Shown here: one piece after another, positions 1 to 11,560 of the stretch | How positions within the stretch are numbered: position 1 is the first letter of the stretch | Layout of the letters: every line of letters begins with the position of its first letter | NCBI RefSeq assembly: GCF_000218685.1 | Contig: NW_006763290.1 | Coordinates: 696,723 to 760,722, forward strand | DNA length: 64,000 bases | Source of the DNA: Serpula lacrymans var. lacrymans S7.9 | Lineage: Eukaryota; Basidiomycota; Agaricomycetes; Boletales; Serpulaceae | Direction of reading: 5' to 3' | The notes under the pieces: generated by a model | Databases searched by the model: none | What the model saw: the letters and a program-made list of their open reading frames with translations, nothing else | Told to the model about the DNA's origin: nothing | Position numbers and translations under genes: made by a program

Positions 1-1511
1 TGCAGTATATGACACTGTTCCACTTCCGAAGGGAGTAAAACCCATCACATCAAAACCTGTGTGTCTGGATCAAGTTTGATCAAAATGGAAACATTGAGAG
101 ATACAAACTCCGGATTGTTGCACGAGGTTTTACTCAAAGGGAGGGGATTGATTACCAGGAGGTTTTTGCTCCGGTTGCAAACTTAGAGTCAATCCGAATT
201 ATTCTAGCCCTGGCAGCAAAGTACAACCTAGAACTTGATCAAATGGACGTATCCACAGCTTATCTCAATGGAGAACTTGAAGAAGAACTGTACATGCTTC
301 CTCCAGGGGGTGTTCCTATCCAACCTGGATACTGCTGGAGATTGAAGAAATCCATCTACGGGTTAAAACAAGCTGGTCGTACATGGAACAAAACTTTTGA
401 TCCCAAGCTCCAGGAGCTCGGTTTCACAAGACTAAATGCATAAACATGTCTCTATGTATTCCGGGACAACAAACAAATATGCTTTGCTGTTGTCTATGTA
501 GATGACCTCCTCCTAGGAGCTTCATCCCGGAAATTCATGGATATCACAAAAGCCAAACTCGAATCCATATTCAAAATGCGGGACCTTGGAGAAGCAAAAT
601 ACATCCTTGGAATAGAAATCCAACGTGATCGTTCAAACAAAACAATATCCCTATTGCAACACCAATACATTGACACAGTCCTGGAGCGTACTGGAATGAA
701 GAACTGCAAACCAGTATGGACACCAATGGCCCATGGATCAAAACTCCTTGCAAATGCTCCAGGGGAAGATATTGTGCAACACAAGATGCATATTGAAGGG
801 CGTCAAGTGTCATACCTCTCAATTGTAGGCTCCCTCATGTATGCCATGCTCGGAACCCGCCCAGACATTGCCTATGTCGTTGGAATACTAAGCAGGCATA
901 GCTCAGCTCCAAGGAGCCATCACTGGGAAGCTGCAAAATGTGTCCTCCGATATCTGAAAGCAACCAGGGACATGGAACTACAATATGATGGCACAGATGT
1001 CTCCATGGACATGGATTCCTATGGATATTCAGATGCAGATTGGTCTGGAGACCCAGACACGTCTCAATCAACATCAGGGTTTGTTTTTATCACCATCCGA
1101 GGAGCAATCTCCTGGACAAGCAAAAGACAAAGCATGGTAGCTTTATCCTCCACAAAGTCAGAGTACATTGGATTGAGCAATGCTGGACAACACCTTGCAT
1201 GGCTTTGGACATTTTTTGAAGAAATTGGACATGCTCAAAATGGACCTACAACATTGCACTGTGACAATCAAGCAGCTATCATTCTTACACGAGATCTGCA
1301 GTTCCGTGCTCGCACAAAACACATTCAACGGAAATATCATTTTATCTGAGATGACTTAGTATCAAATGGAGAGGCAGTAATCAGATATGTTCCTACAGGA
1401 GATATGGTTGCAGACATTCTCACTAAACCACTCACTCATGAAAAACACTGGAAATTCTCTAAAGCTATGGGACCACGGTTGCACTCGAGTGGGAGTGACA
1501 AAACTGGATAA
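1..1511 (+). pseudogene. copia Pol fragment: reverse transcriptase and RNase H, broken
   Basis: The reading begins inside the RT domain (ARGFTQREGIDYQEVFAPV, then LDQMDVSTAYLNGELEEELY) and continues through the catalytic YVDD at about 500. It then passes QYIDTVLERTGM, the conserved GSLMYAMLGTRPDIAY, the RNase H DADWSGDPDTS and CDNQAAI, and the C-terminal ADILTKPLTH. It is interrupted by TAA at about 441-443 and TGA at 1347-1349. The sister copy near 50013 has CGA at the second site, so this is a C-to-T nonsense change. The catalytic YVDD is intact. The reading is nearly continuous, so the element decayed recently, but it cannot make a full Pol. Confidence 0.88.
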
Positions 1512-1711
1512 ACCCGGTCTCTGCCGAAGCAGCCATTGTTCTCCATGGAGCATAGCCACCACTCCATGGAGTAACCATTGTTCTCCTAGGAGTCATTATA
1601 CTGTAGCGAGTAGCACCTCCGACTATAAGTAGTAGGGGGTTTAGTATAGGAATACCTCAGTCATTTCTATAGCCTCTCGGGCAGCGGCTGAGTTTCACTT
1701 AGTTTTGTTAC
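1496..1711 (+). repeat. 3' LTR of copia family 1
   Basis: The LTR starts TGACAAAAC and ends GTTTTGTTA, an imperfect terminal inverted repeat. It contains 10-12 bp palindromes CTCCATGGAG (1541-1550), ACTCCATGGAGT (1561-1572) and CTCCTAGGAG (1583-1592). Related LTRs are at 11346-11560, 49628-49869 and 52069-52410. Confidence 0.85.
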
Positions 1712-3990
1712 CTGCAACCCAAATTGTGAATGGGTTATTGGTTCTTTTTTCGCAAAGGTAATAGGTCCAATCTTTGTTACATCTTTCGAGACCCCAGGCA
1801 TCAATGTCTGGCAAAGTGTCAATGCTGTAAGTATGGGTTTCTTTGTTGGCATAATTGAGGAAGAGTTGAATGCGGCTGTAAGATATTTTGAAAAAGCAGT
1901 TTGCGTTGACAAGTGAAAAACAGATCATACCAAATGAGAGCATCCTCAAGGGTTGTGACCATATCTGGATCAATAGCAACATTCACTATCAATTCCTCTG
2001 TTGCATTGCGTGGTTTGGCATCCTCAGTGCTGAGAAAATATCAGTAGGAACTTTCCAAGAAGAGGGTGAGACGTACATTAAGTGATTGTCAACCTTTTTA
2101 GAGGGAATGTCTTTACTCTCAACAAGCTTCTTATCACGGATGGATGCAACAGTAGGCGTAAGTTCCTTACTTTCAGTCTCCAGGCTGACGAAGGAATAAG
2201 TAGTTGTGTTCAAAGAGTATTGTGAATTGCTTACAACAAGCAAGAATCAGTTTCTGGAGCAATGTTGCCGTTGTCGGAGTGATTGTGCGTTTTAGAGTGT
2301 AAGACATCCAAATTGAAAACATGTTCAGAAAATTCTGACACTTCTGACAAGGTGTCGCTACTGCAAGGTATAATCAAAGATCATGGAGGGTGAAAACCCT
2401 TTACCTCCCTTCCCCAGGACCTTTTGTCAGTCTCGCCTTTTTTACATTAACTTTTGGAGGAGTAGTGGTACATTTAGAGGCAGGCATGGTACTCCGAGAA
2501 GGGGGAAGATAGTAGTTGAGGAACAAGAAGAACAGTTGATTTGAGGCCAATTGTTGCGACCGAACCAAAGGAGTGGAAGGTTCAGTGTGTTGTCATCTCA
2601 TCAAGAAGAAAAAAATGAAAAAAAGGGAAGTCTGAAAGAGTGATCAGAAAAAAACCCATGACAGGGGTGTTATGGAGCGTCAGTGTCAAAACAGGCCTGA
2701 ATATGAAATAAGTGAATTGGAAAGCATAGGAGGCAGGAAGACTTATTGGCAACACAAGTAAGAAAAGACAATTGTATTGCTCAAAGAGTTGTTCTTTGTC
2801 TTAACAGTGAACGGTGAAGAAATTGAGAACATTGTAGAAAGTTTACAGTATTTATAAAAAGAGTTGAATTGTATAGTAAGATAAATTGTCAGTCACAGAC
2901 AACAGACTCAGTCCCTTCACCGCATGTTTTTGCAGTCGAGGGAGAAGCTGAATTAGCAAAAATGAGACCCACCTTTGTGATGGCAGGTGAAGGTTGAGTG
3001 GGTGATTTGGGGATGACTGTGCAGTTTGTGGGAGTTATGACACCAAGCTGTAGGAGGATTGAGTATTTGACAAAAAAATTGAACAGGGACAATGACTCAC
3101 TTCATGAGCATCAGTGGCAGACATTAGCTGGCAGACATGTTTGACATTGAGATGTGCACGGACCTCCCTTTCACCTATGCAAGAAGTCTTGACACTGATG
3201 TCGAACAATGCTCTAATCTCAATGAAGTCGCTATGAGAGAACACTGCTTGGGAACATGGTTGAACATCTCCATTTTGCTGTGTTCTTCCCATCTGAAGTT
3301 TCTCAGTCACGCGCCAAGTGTTGTTGACAGCACGAGCCCAATTGAAAGGGTTGTCAGAAGGATGTAAAACACTTTGGATGTGTACATTTGACGGTAACAC
3401 CTAAAAATGAACGTCATATTTTGCTATGAATAAGGAAGGGGTTAATGGATGCCTTTGTAAAAACATGATGTTGCATAACAAGCTCCCCCTCCAGGTCAAT
3501 ATAGGGGTGTTCTCCCTCACAATTACCAAGGGAGATGTGTATGAATCACTACATGTTACTGATTGTTTGTAGGGTATGTTCCCATAAGCCACTGTGGCCT
3601 CCAGAAGTGACACATAAAGTTGGTATGGCACCTGCAGCACGGGTACATGCACTGTGAAAGGGAAACACTGAAAATAAGTACGGAAATGATATCATGCTAA
3701 AGACTTACCTGTTCCACATTTCTAGAGGAGACAGTTGATGTCTGCCTAAAAATCCTTGCAGACGAACTGTGATGGGATATAATGTTGTAGGATCGAGGTT
3801 AATGGTCTTGTACAAGAGAAGTGACTGTGGGTTCGGTCTGATGAACAAGGGTTTTGTTGAACACAGGCCCATTCACTGATGTCCTTGAACGTGGCTGGTA
3901 CAATTTTCCAGGAGCTTAAGGAAAGATTGATGGTGTGAGTAATGTCTTCAGCAATGTTGTGAGGTCATTGTTCGTATATGAAAAGTCCAG
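1712..3990 (-). pseudogene. Decayed gene of unknown family
   Basis: On the minus strand several frames give long protein-like stretches separated by stops and frameshifts. Examples are an N-terminal part near 3990-3650 (reading SLSSWKIVPATFKDISEW), 3652-3035 with one internal stop, 3092-2889, and 2243-1712 containing TEELIVNVAIDPDMVTTLED and ALTLCQTLMPGVSKDVTKIG. The composition looks like protein rather than random frames. I do not recognise the family. The gene is cut on its 3' side by the copia LTR ending at 1711, and a gypsy LTR begins just upstream at 4040. It could be an accessory gene of a DNA transposon, as most of the surrounding DNA is mobile, but nothing in the sequence proves that. 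Confidence 0.4.
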
Positions 3991-4039
3991 TGTTATCTGT
4001 AGGAAAGATGAGCAGTGCGTAGGCCAAAGAAAAGTATAT

Positions 4040-4393
4040 TGTTACAATTAACATACCAGCACCTACTTACGCTTCACTTTTGTACTTCTACTTTTATTTT
4101 CCAAGTCACATGACCAGTCATGTGACCATTTACTTTACTTTACATTTTCGACTTTTCATAGTCACATGACCAGTCATGTGACATATCACCTGACCAGTGT
4201 CTAGACTCATCATGTGACTGGTCACATGCTAGACATCGGACTTTGAATTTTATTTATAACTGTACAGTACCTCATGTATTTTAGTATATATACAAGAGCA
4301 ATACATGGGGAAGGACTCAGCGAGTCCTCCTGTTGTCTAGCACAACCAACTCATTGCAGCCAAAGGGGTAACCACTCCCCATCATCAATAGGA
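4040..4393 (+). repeat. Truncated LTR of the gypsy-A type with a divergent U3
   Basis: It begins TGTTACAATTAACA, close to the TGTTACAATAACACA start of the gypsy-A LTR at 19822. It shares the TATA region (TATATATAC near 4285), the hairpin around GGACTCAGCGAGTCC and the stretch GGGTAACCACTCCC. It stops at about 4393 without the last part of the LTR. The U3 carries palindromes that the other copies lack. It is a solo or truncated LTR. Confidence 0.7.
4105..4228. promoter_or_regulatory. Three CACATG (E-box-like) palindromes in an LTR U3
   Basis: Two identical 22-bp palindromes lie at 4105-4126 and 4161-4182. Each is GTCACATGAC, a CA spacer, then the inverse GTCATGTGAC. A third, CATGTGACTGGTCACATG, is at 4211-4228. 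They lie about 60-180 bp upstream of the LTR TATA box. CANNTG is the class of site bound by bHLH factors; binding here is inference. Confidence 0.5.
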
Positions 4394-4751
4394 CATGGCA
4401 ATAAGATGCATTTTTTTGGGATGACAAAGAGAGCAAGGGAGATTTTAAATGCATTGTGGCAAATGATTAAGAGGGGGGACAAAAAAAAGCAGCTGATAAG
4501 GTGTTGTGAAGGTACAAGTGAATTTTCAATAATATAGGCTGATTCTTAAAAGTGGCAAAAGACACATGATAAAGCAGACAAAACCATCATCTGGAAAATC
4601 AAAACACCACCTGCAATGTCTTTGTTTGTTAACAAAGATCCCTCTGGTTTTTTGATGTCTCCATGCTCTGTCAAAATTGTGGGGTTGATGTTCAATAAAA
4701 TGTCAGTCCCCGACTCGGTTTTTTTTTGGAACAACCAGTTGCGAGAACTAC

Positions 4752-5585
4752 ATGGCCGTCCAATGTTATCTGATCCACCGACTCCATGACACCGTCAGTC
4801 CGTTCATCATTCATATACCTGAATTCTTTTGCATGTTGCGCCAATTTTGTGGCATGGTTTTAGGATCTGTTGCATTGCATTATTGTGAGTTGGGTGGATG
4901 GCAGGCAGGAGATATGAATATATATGTGCCATTAGAGTGCAAAAATAAAGTGTTGAGGCATCTAGACTACAAAGAGGGATACATGGGTTATGGTAGAGAA
5001 GGAACACATGTGGAAGAAAAGAAAAAGGAAACAGGGATTGCTGAGGTGTTTACTCTCTGCAATGGAGACAGGTGCATCAATGTTGTGGTCGCCAATGGAT
5101 CAGCCAGCATTGCACCCATCATTCACTTTCATCTGACAGCGGCAATGAACTATATATCAGGCAATGGCTTTTTTTCTGCATATCCCACAACCACCAACCA
5201 GCACCGAGCCATTGTGAATGTGAATCATATGGACGAATACTTTTCTGATCTGTTGGAAAATCCAAGCTTAGCAAAGTATGCCTCTCACAGATACAATATC
5301 CAGGAGAACACATCCGGATGGGACAATGAATACAAAATGCACTGGTGTCAGGTTGATTATGTCTGCCCACATACTATTCACCACACATTTGACCATATTT
5401 GTTTGTTTGCCAAATTCCAACTGGACATATGATCGCAAATGGGACCGCTAATGGAGGTAGTAAGGAGGTACTATGATCACAGCTTGGCTGTCATTTGGTA
5501 CTTGGGGGGCACAAAGTGCAAAGAAGGATATGAGCTTTTAAAACCTTTTGTCACCATGAAAGGAGCGGGGTCCATTTTTCAGTAG
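4752..5585 (+). pseudogene. Nucleotidyltransferase-like fungal family protein, one internal stop
   Basis: The ORF from 4752 stops at TGA 5430-5432, but the same frame continues with sensible protein (EVVRRYYDHSLAVIWYLGG and FVTMKGAGSI) to TAG 5583-5585. The whole gene is therefore about 277 codons with one nonsense codon. The N-terminal half has GSVALHY and, about ten residues on, GDMNIYVP. This matches the GS-x-AL ... D-x-D-x-YVP arrangement that I recall from a large multicopy Agaricomycete hypothetical family with a possible nucleotidyltransferase fold. If that is right, the second acidic residue has become Asn. The true start may be further upstream. The gene lies just beyond the 3' side of the Helitron, on the opposite strand. 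Function is unknown; the fold assignment is from memory. Confidence 0.5.
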
Positions 5586-5653
5586 ACCGTGATAGAGTAG
5601 TGGCTCCAAATGTAAGATGTAGAGCAAACACAGTTTGATAACATGTCAATTGA

Positions 5654-7187
5654 TCAATACTGTGTGGGTTGATGACAACTTTCAAAGTCTATTAGCATTT
5701 TTGCATCCAGATCAGATAACCGCTGAAATTTGGACCGGAAATTGTGAGCAAGTTGTCCAGTTACCTTAGACTTGGGAAATACCTGCAGAATTATTACGTC
5801 TGCCAACTCCTTCACATGGGACAGCATAACACAGGCACTTTGAAGGCTGAAACATCTTGCAAGGTCTACAATAACTTCATGCAAGGTTCTGCCTTGTACC
5901 TTGTAATCTGTAAAAGCATATGCGGGTAAAAGAGGTAACTGCTGTTGTACTATCAGAAACTTGATTCTAATGTTATTTACATAGGTGAACCTCGCCTTTG
6001 TTGGCAATATGGGTACCATTTCAAAAGGTAGGAATGGAGCCTGTAATCCACAACCAGGTACATTAACATATGCGCAATCTGCAAATCTGCAAATCTTCAA
6101 CCTCTCTCATCTTCTGAATATTTTATATTGCTCACCATCCCTTCTGCGCCATTAACCAATTTACATTGTATAGCAGCATTTTCAGTTATCATCACAGGCA
6201 TACCAACAACCATGGGAAGTATACCCAAGCTGTCATTTGATACGTTGGATGGTATAGTCTTCCAAGCTATTTTGCCAAGATCATCATCAAGTGGCTCTTT
6301 ATGCATTACATCACTGGAGTGAAAAAGGCCTAAATGTTGAGCAGTAGAAGCAGCGTAAGTTTTACATTTTGCATAATTGATTACATCTCTCACAATCTTT
6401 TCAGCAACAACAACGGGTGTGTGTCTAGATTGTTTAACTTCTTCAGGTTTGTGAGCCACAAGACAAGGCATGATCCTCTGTTCAAGTACAGTGAAGTCTG
6501 ATATGGAGCAGTTTACACTGTTTCCTGTTTGTTCAATTGTCATAGGTTGCAAACCATCCCAAGTACGTCCTTCCCAAATCCTCTGTAACAGGTTCACAAA
6601 TGCAGGGTCCGATTTTGCCCATAATCTTTTTTAAGTTTGACAATGTCTGTCACTTGTCTCCACAAGAAAGCATCATGGAGAGCACTTTGACCAAGTTTGT
6701 GCTGTGTTGTGTTTGGTGACAGGTTATGCAGCAACTTGTGGCTGAACAAAGCACTATCTTTCACAGGCTTCAACTGACCAAAGTTGCCCGTGAAAATCAC
6801 GTTGATCCCACCAAAAGGTTTATCACGATTGGGACTGTCATGACTCTTTGCTAATAACATGCGGCAAGATATTATTTTCCAGCTTGCTTTGATTCGGTTT
6901 GTTTTTTGACCTAGGTAAAAATGTCAAAGCATGAGTGGTGTACCCACCAATTAACACTGCGGCACAGCCTGTAGGCGCACTCAGTAAGATTTTATTTGAC
7001 AATTCACAACGGTTGAACAGTTCAACAATGGACATGATAATGTGACTCTTGCCAGTCCCCCCTATACCCGCAATGTAGAGCAACAATTGATCAGGTTTAC
7101 TGTGTAATACATGTTTACCAACTATGCGAGATGCATGTTCTTGTTCTTTGTTGTCATTCAAGCCCATATCACTTACAACGGAATTAA
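5654..7187 (-). pseudogene. Helitron PIF1-like helicase part, broken
   Basis: The 7167-6838 segment has the Walker A motif GIGGTGKSHII and SAPTGCAA. The 6860-6594 segment has GGINVIFTGNFGQLKPV, where PIF1 helicases normally have GDF-x-QLPPV, so the motif Asp is Asn. The 6597-6097 segment has LPMVVGMPVMITEN, and 6100-5654 has the C-terminal motif AYAFTDYKVQGRTL. Each segment is in a different frame or ends in a stop. The order and motifs are those of the superfamily 1B helicase half of Helitron proteins. Confidence 0.82.
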
Positions 7188-9650
7188 GTAACCTGTCGGG
7201 ATATTGTCTAAGATCACTTTCAGCATAGTTCTAATAGAGAGAATTGTCATCAGCCAATTCCATCAGTAGTGTGGAAGGATTGAGCCGTTGTCATTTGTGA
7301 CAATGCTGTAAGGTGGGTTCTACTGGGTATACGTCTGGTTCTTTATTAAGTGGTTTTTTTTTCTTTTTTTCTTTTTTGCCATCCAGTCAGCCTGCTTTTG
7401 TATCTGTGCACAATCTAGATTATTGCTAACAGAAGGTACACTGAAATCTCCTGAAGTTGTATGAAATAATGTATCATTTACTTCCAGGAAACCTGCCCGT
7501 TCCACCATGTTTAGAGCATTGTGTGCATTTCTGAGCACTCAAGGGACACCGTGAACACTGTCATGGGTATTATGGGCCATAGTGGCGGTCTGCACTTCAG
7601 TGTAGAATCCGTTTAAATTGTCCACCTTGACATCCAACAATGAGATACGCAAGGAATCTATATTGACCGGAGGTCGCACGTAATTAATGCCCACTAGTGA
7701 AGGATCAATCTGTTTACCTTGTTGACGATCACACTCACTTGCATTGCAGGCATCTTTACACTCATTTTTGACATTCATATTTGCTATGACAATTTGCTAT
7801 TCAGGTTTGAATTGATATGATGTGAATACTTCCTCCCATGTCTGATGTTCAGCTTTCAGGTCCGATGGTTTTCTCCGATGTTTGAATAATATAAGCATTG
7901 CATTCATTTTGCATTTTATCCTGTCTAGGTATTGCTGTCCCAATTAAAACTGGGACCAGAGGTTCATCTCAAATTCTCATAAGGTGTGTCCCATGTTGAG
8001 GATGATCTATATCTAACTTACCTTGCGGAAGCGCTTTCCTTCCATGCCGCTGTCTGCTGCGTGAATGAGTCTGTCTTATAAAATCATTCTCCTGTAAACT
8101 CTGGAGGCGCATATCTTCACGAGCGTGAAGGGTTTTTTGGACAAGTCCAGTGTGGTCCCACAAGCACAATAAATCACATGGTTGTTCATGACTCCTACAA
8201 CGATAGTCCGTAAGTTCACTGGATACTGTCACTTTGTTGGTTTCTACTGACAGGAAAGCCTGCTCTCCCTGTAAATCTTTTATCTGATCACGCCTCACAG
8301 AATTATCAACTGTGTCAGTTTCATCAATGGCGTGGTAATCCTCATTTTGAAAATTGTTGTTACCAGAAGTAATGTCTGGAGTTTCTTCATGAAGTTCCTT
8401 TCTCACATAACGGTCAAACTCATACCAGCGCAAAAGTTTGAATGCATGACTTGAATAACAATCTCCTCCCCCCACCAGGTAACTCATTACTTGTTGGTGG
8501 AACAATTCTTGACAAACCATGATAGCATTCATACTCTTCATGAATAAACTCTTATTTTTATCGGAGCTAGTGGATTACACGCCCATGTATTTTAAATTGT
8601 TTTGTTTGATAGCATATTTCAATGCGTCTAACCCCACATGCACAGGTAGAGAACTTTCTGTGATGCAATCAGTCACATAATACACAAGTGCTTTGGCAGC
8701 CTGACCAGAACCAATATATTTAATATCCATGTTGCATCTCATCAAGAACAACACTAGATCACTAAAGTTGTTTACACGAGGATGCAAACATCTCAGCAGG
8801 ATCAATTGCAACACAAGGTCAATTTCTGTAAATGATCTAGTCATTCTATTGATCCTTATTCTACAATGTGCATTGTCTCGAGAATCTCCTGCTTTTAGGT
8901 GTTTCCAGCATGTGTCAGTACGCTCGTGCCAATTGCAAAGAACAGCTAACTCTTTAACAACTTCCTGGAAATCCCGTTGAAAATCTAGCTCATTGTGGAC
9001 GTCATCTTCTAAAGTTTTGCCTTCTTCAAGGCATGGGTCTACGGTACCTGTTGGACGCAGTGGTTTAGACAATATTGTTCCATTTGGTTTGTGTAAGACC
9101 TTTTCCATCCCAGGCAGTTCACAAGAGACAATAAACTCTAACCATGCAATGATTTGTTGCTTGTAGGTCTCGTCTTTTATTTTATCACGTAATTTTTGCA
9201 GGTTGGGATTGCCTTTTAACCAGATCAGCATGTGACAATGAAGGGTACCACAACCTTGAGCCTCTACCATACCATAGTACACTTCACTGTGACCAAACAA
9301 TCCAGCCTCTGACTTTCCATGTTCAAGGATTATATTGATAAAACCACACAGCATCGAATCACAAAATCTAGTGGCAGGTCCAGGGTTACTGGCGACAAAT
9401 GCCGACCTTTCATATGATGTCATGGCTTTCCAATCATCAGGCACTATGTTTCCAAAAAAACCAAGCAAAGGATGGCTGATGTCATTAGGGTTGATTGTAA
9501 TGAACAGGGCTGGTGTTCCATACTTTTTCATCAATGCATGTACTTCATTCCAACGACAAAGTTTATACCCCATGCTGCCTTTCACCTCTTTCTACATCAA
9601 CTTTAATTGCGTAAGGAGCTCAGCAAAAACTGCTAATATGCCCCTTAGTA
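7188..9650 (-). pseudogene. Helitron Rep (HUH endonuclease) and linker part, inactivated
   Basis: The 9585-8575 ORF carries KGSMGYKLCRWNEV, PALFITINPNDISHPL and the HUH-type motif GTLHCHMLIWL, and ends in the region of the catalytic tyrosines. There it reads ALVYYVTDCITES where active Helitrons usually have YYVTDYITK, so the second Tyr is Cys and the following Lys is Glu. The next segments (8541-7969 with HQQVMSYLVGGGD, then 7778-7539 and 7538-7320) continue the typical Helitron linker in other frames. Stops and frameshifts separate them. Strand cleavage by this copy should be impossible. Confidence 0.8.
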
Positions 9651-9659
9651 AAAAGGTGT

Positions 9660-11345
9660 TTTTTTTCCTATTTTAAACCTTAATAGGAGAGACACAAATT
9701 GGCTACTTTATAAAAGTTGTTTGGGGTGAATAGTTAGGTTAAGATACTTTTTTAGTACGTGCAAAAGCGATAAAAGGCAATCCCAGAAATATAAATCTGA
9801 CTCCTATAGTTACTTTATCAAGAACAGTATCATTGCACTCAATACAAAAGAACCAAAGGCCTATATATATGAAGTCAGAGTATATAGACAAATTAAATGT
9901 ATGGTCTAGTTTTGACACCAGATGCTTTAAGAAGTAGAATTGAACTACCAGATCACTCCTTTTCCCAGAATATTTGAATACTTTGATACCGGGAAAATAA
10001 GAATAAAGTCATAGATAGTGTCACACTTTTTACCCATATATAGAAGAGCCTCTCTATTATTTTAGATAAATTATAAATATGCCATTTTTGGAATATTTTT
10101 ATTGAGTTAAAGAATAACACTATACTTGTTTTGTTGATGTTTCTCATGTTCTGCCATTCAGCATGCTCTTGTTGTAGCTTGCTTCTATATAATACTCTAG
10201 ACCTCTACTCCAATATGTTTCCCTGGACCCCAATCTGCTATATGTTCCTTTAAATGTTTCTTTATTGTTCACATAGACTCTGATTTAGACCACATAATAT
10301 GCTTTAATATATATAATTATTTTATTCCTTGCTAGATATTTGTCTACATAGAACTCCATCTTCTCTGATAGTATATAAAGCTGTAACACCTATACTCCAT
10401 TGTTTAGAAAAGAAAGAAAAAACAGCTAGATTCAATAACAAGATATTCTTTAACCTTACTACACACAGCAGTTATATATGTAGGAGAACACTTCTGAAAT
10501 ATTTCTAATAACCTCACATAGTAATCCCACCTTGAAAAAGATGTGATTAGTATAAAATTACTGTGATTGAGATAACATACCTTGCAGAAAATGCTGTCTA
10601 TGAGACCTATATCATTATATTGTTAATGGTGGACTTAATAAAATATATTTGATCTAGAAAATTTCTGTTAGTTCTGGTATAATAATAATTTAAAAAAACT
10701 TACCAAGTGTACTACCAGAGCCAAAACAAAGACATTGTCAGAACCATGACTTATAGAGTTGTTGGAGGTTGGAAGTAGGAGTTACAAAGTAACTACAGAG
10801 TAGCAAAACAGACTACAAGATTAGAAGTTTGCCTAGCTCATACACTAGACAATTCTGCAGACCTTTGCCCCTTACTTAATAGCATCAATGGGAGGAAAAT
10901 AGAGGATGCAACTGGAAAGCAGTAAGAGTTTTTTGGAAAAAGGCTGGGAAGAACTTAGAAGAAGGTTGGTAAAAAGGTTTGGGAACTCGTTGATATTTGA
11001 ACTGCTGGAACAGAGTACAGAGATTACAACTAGGAGTTTTATGCAGACATATATTTAGCAAGGAGAAATTGTATGTGAGAGAAGTGTGTCATCAGGTCTA
11101 ACTACAGATTCTGTAAGGAACGTAAGAATATGTAGAGAAAATATATAGACTGGAGTCCAGAGCAGGATATCAGTGTGGGCATCTACATAATGATGCCAAT
11201 AGGTAGTTAATTTAAGCTCTCCACTATCCTATGTAGAACCTTTCTATATATGCACGGTATTAATATATATTATGGAGAATCACTCATGTATTTCAGCAAC
11301 TGTTTGACAAAATAAGTCAGGTAAAGCTGCTAAGAAGTCATTATT
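9660..11345. other. AT-rich stretch without recognisable gene
   Basis: Only short AT-rich frames occur and no motif is recognised. It is probably old, unidentifiable transposon debris or spacer. Confidence 0.5.
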
Positions 11346-11560
11346 ATCTATGGAGCATAACCACCACTCCATAGAGTCACCCATTGTTCTCCTAGGAGTC
11401 ATTATACCTTAGTCAGTAACATCCCTGACTATAAGTAGTAAGGGGCTTAGTATAGGAATACCTCAGCTGTTTGCATAGCCTCTTGGGTAGTGGCTGAGAT
11501 ATGTTGCATTACATTCTATAGAGATTACCTTAAAGCTGACATCTATTGTAGCTTGGGCAT
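11346..11560 (+). repeat. Degenerate copia family-1 LTR fragment
   Basis: The stretch TATGGAGCATAACCACCACT, followed by TTGTTCTCCTAGGAGTCATT and an ACTATAAGTAGTA motif, matches the family-1 LTRs. It continues past CTGAG into TATGTTGCATTACATT and GAGATTACCTTAAA. This extension is shared with the long LTR at 52069-52410 but not with the short LTRs. No internal element sequence is attached. Confidence 0.75.

Larger units (their letters stand above)
1..1711 (+). mobile_element. Ty1/copia element, family 1, 3' part (runs off the window edge)
   Basis: This is the 3' part of a copia-type LTR retrotransposon: reverse transcriptase, RNase H and the 3' LTR. The gag, protease and integrase part lies left of the window. 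A sister copy on the opposite strand at 49628-52410 is almost identical over the RNase H region. The element abuts a decayed gene (1712-3990) whose reading runs straight up to the LTR end, so it probably inserted into that gene. Internal stops make it inactive. Confidence 0.9.
5654..9650 (-). mobile_element. Decayed Helitron (Rep-helicase remnant)
   Basis: Reading right to left, the DNA encodes the Helitron-like N-terminal and Rep region, a linker and a PIF1-type helicase. All are in one orientation but broken into at least seven frames. The 5' end of the coding part is missing: similarity fades at about 9650. I could not place the expected TC start, or the CTRR end with its hairpin, so these are limits of coding similarity and not element ends. 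Confidence 0.85.
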
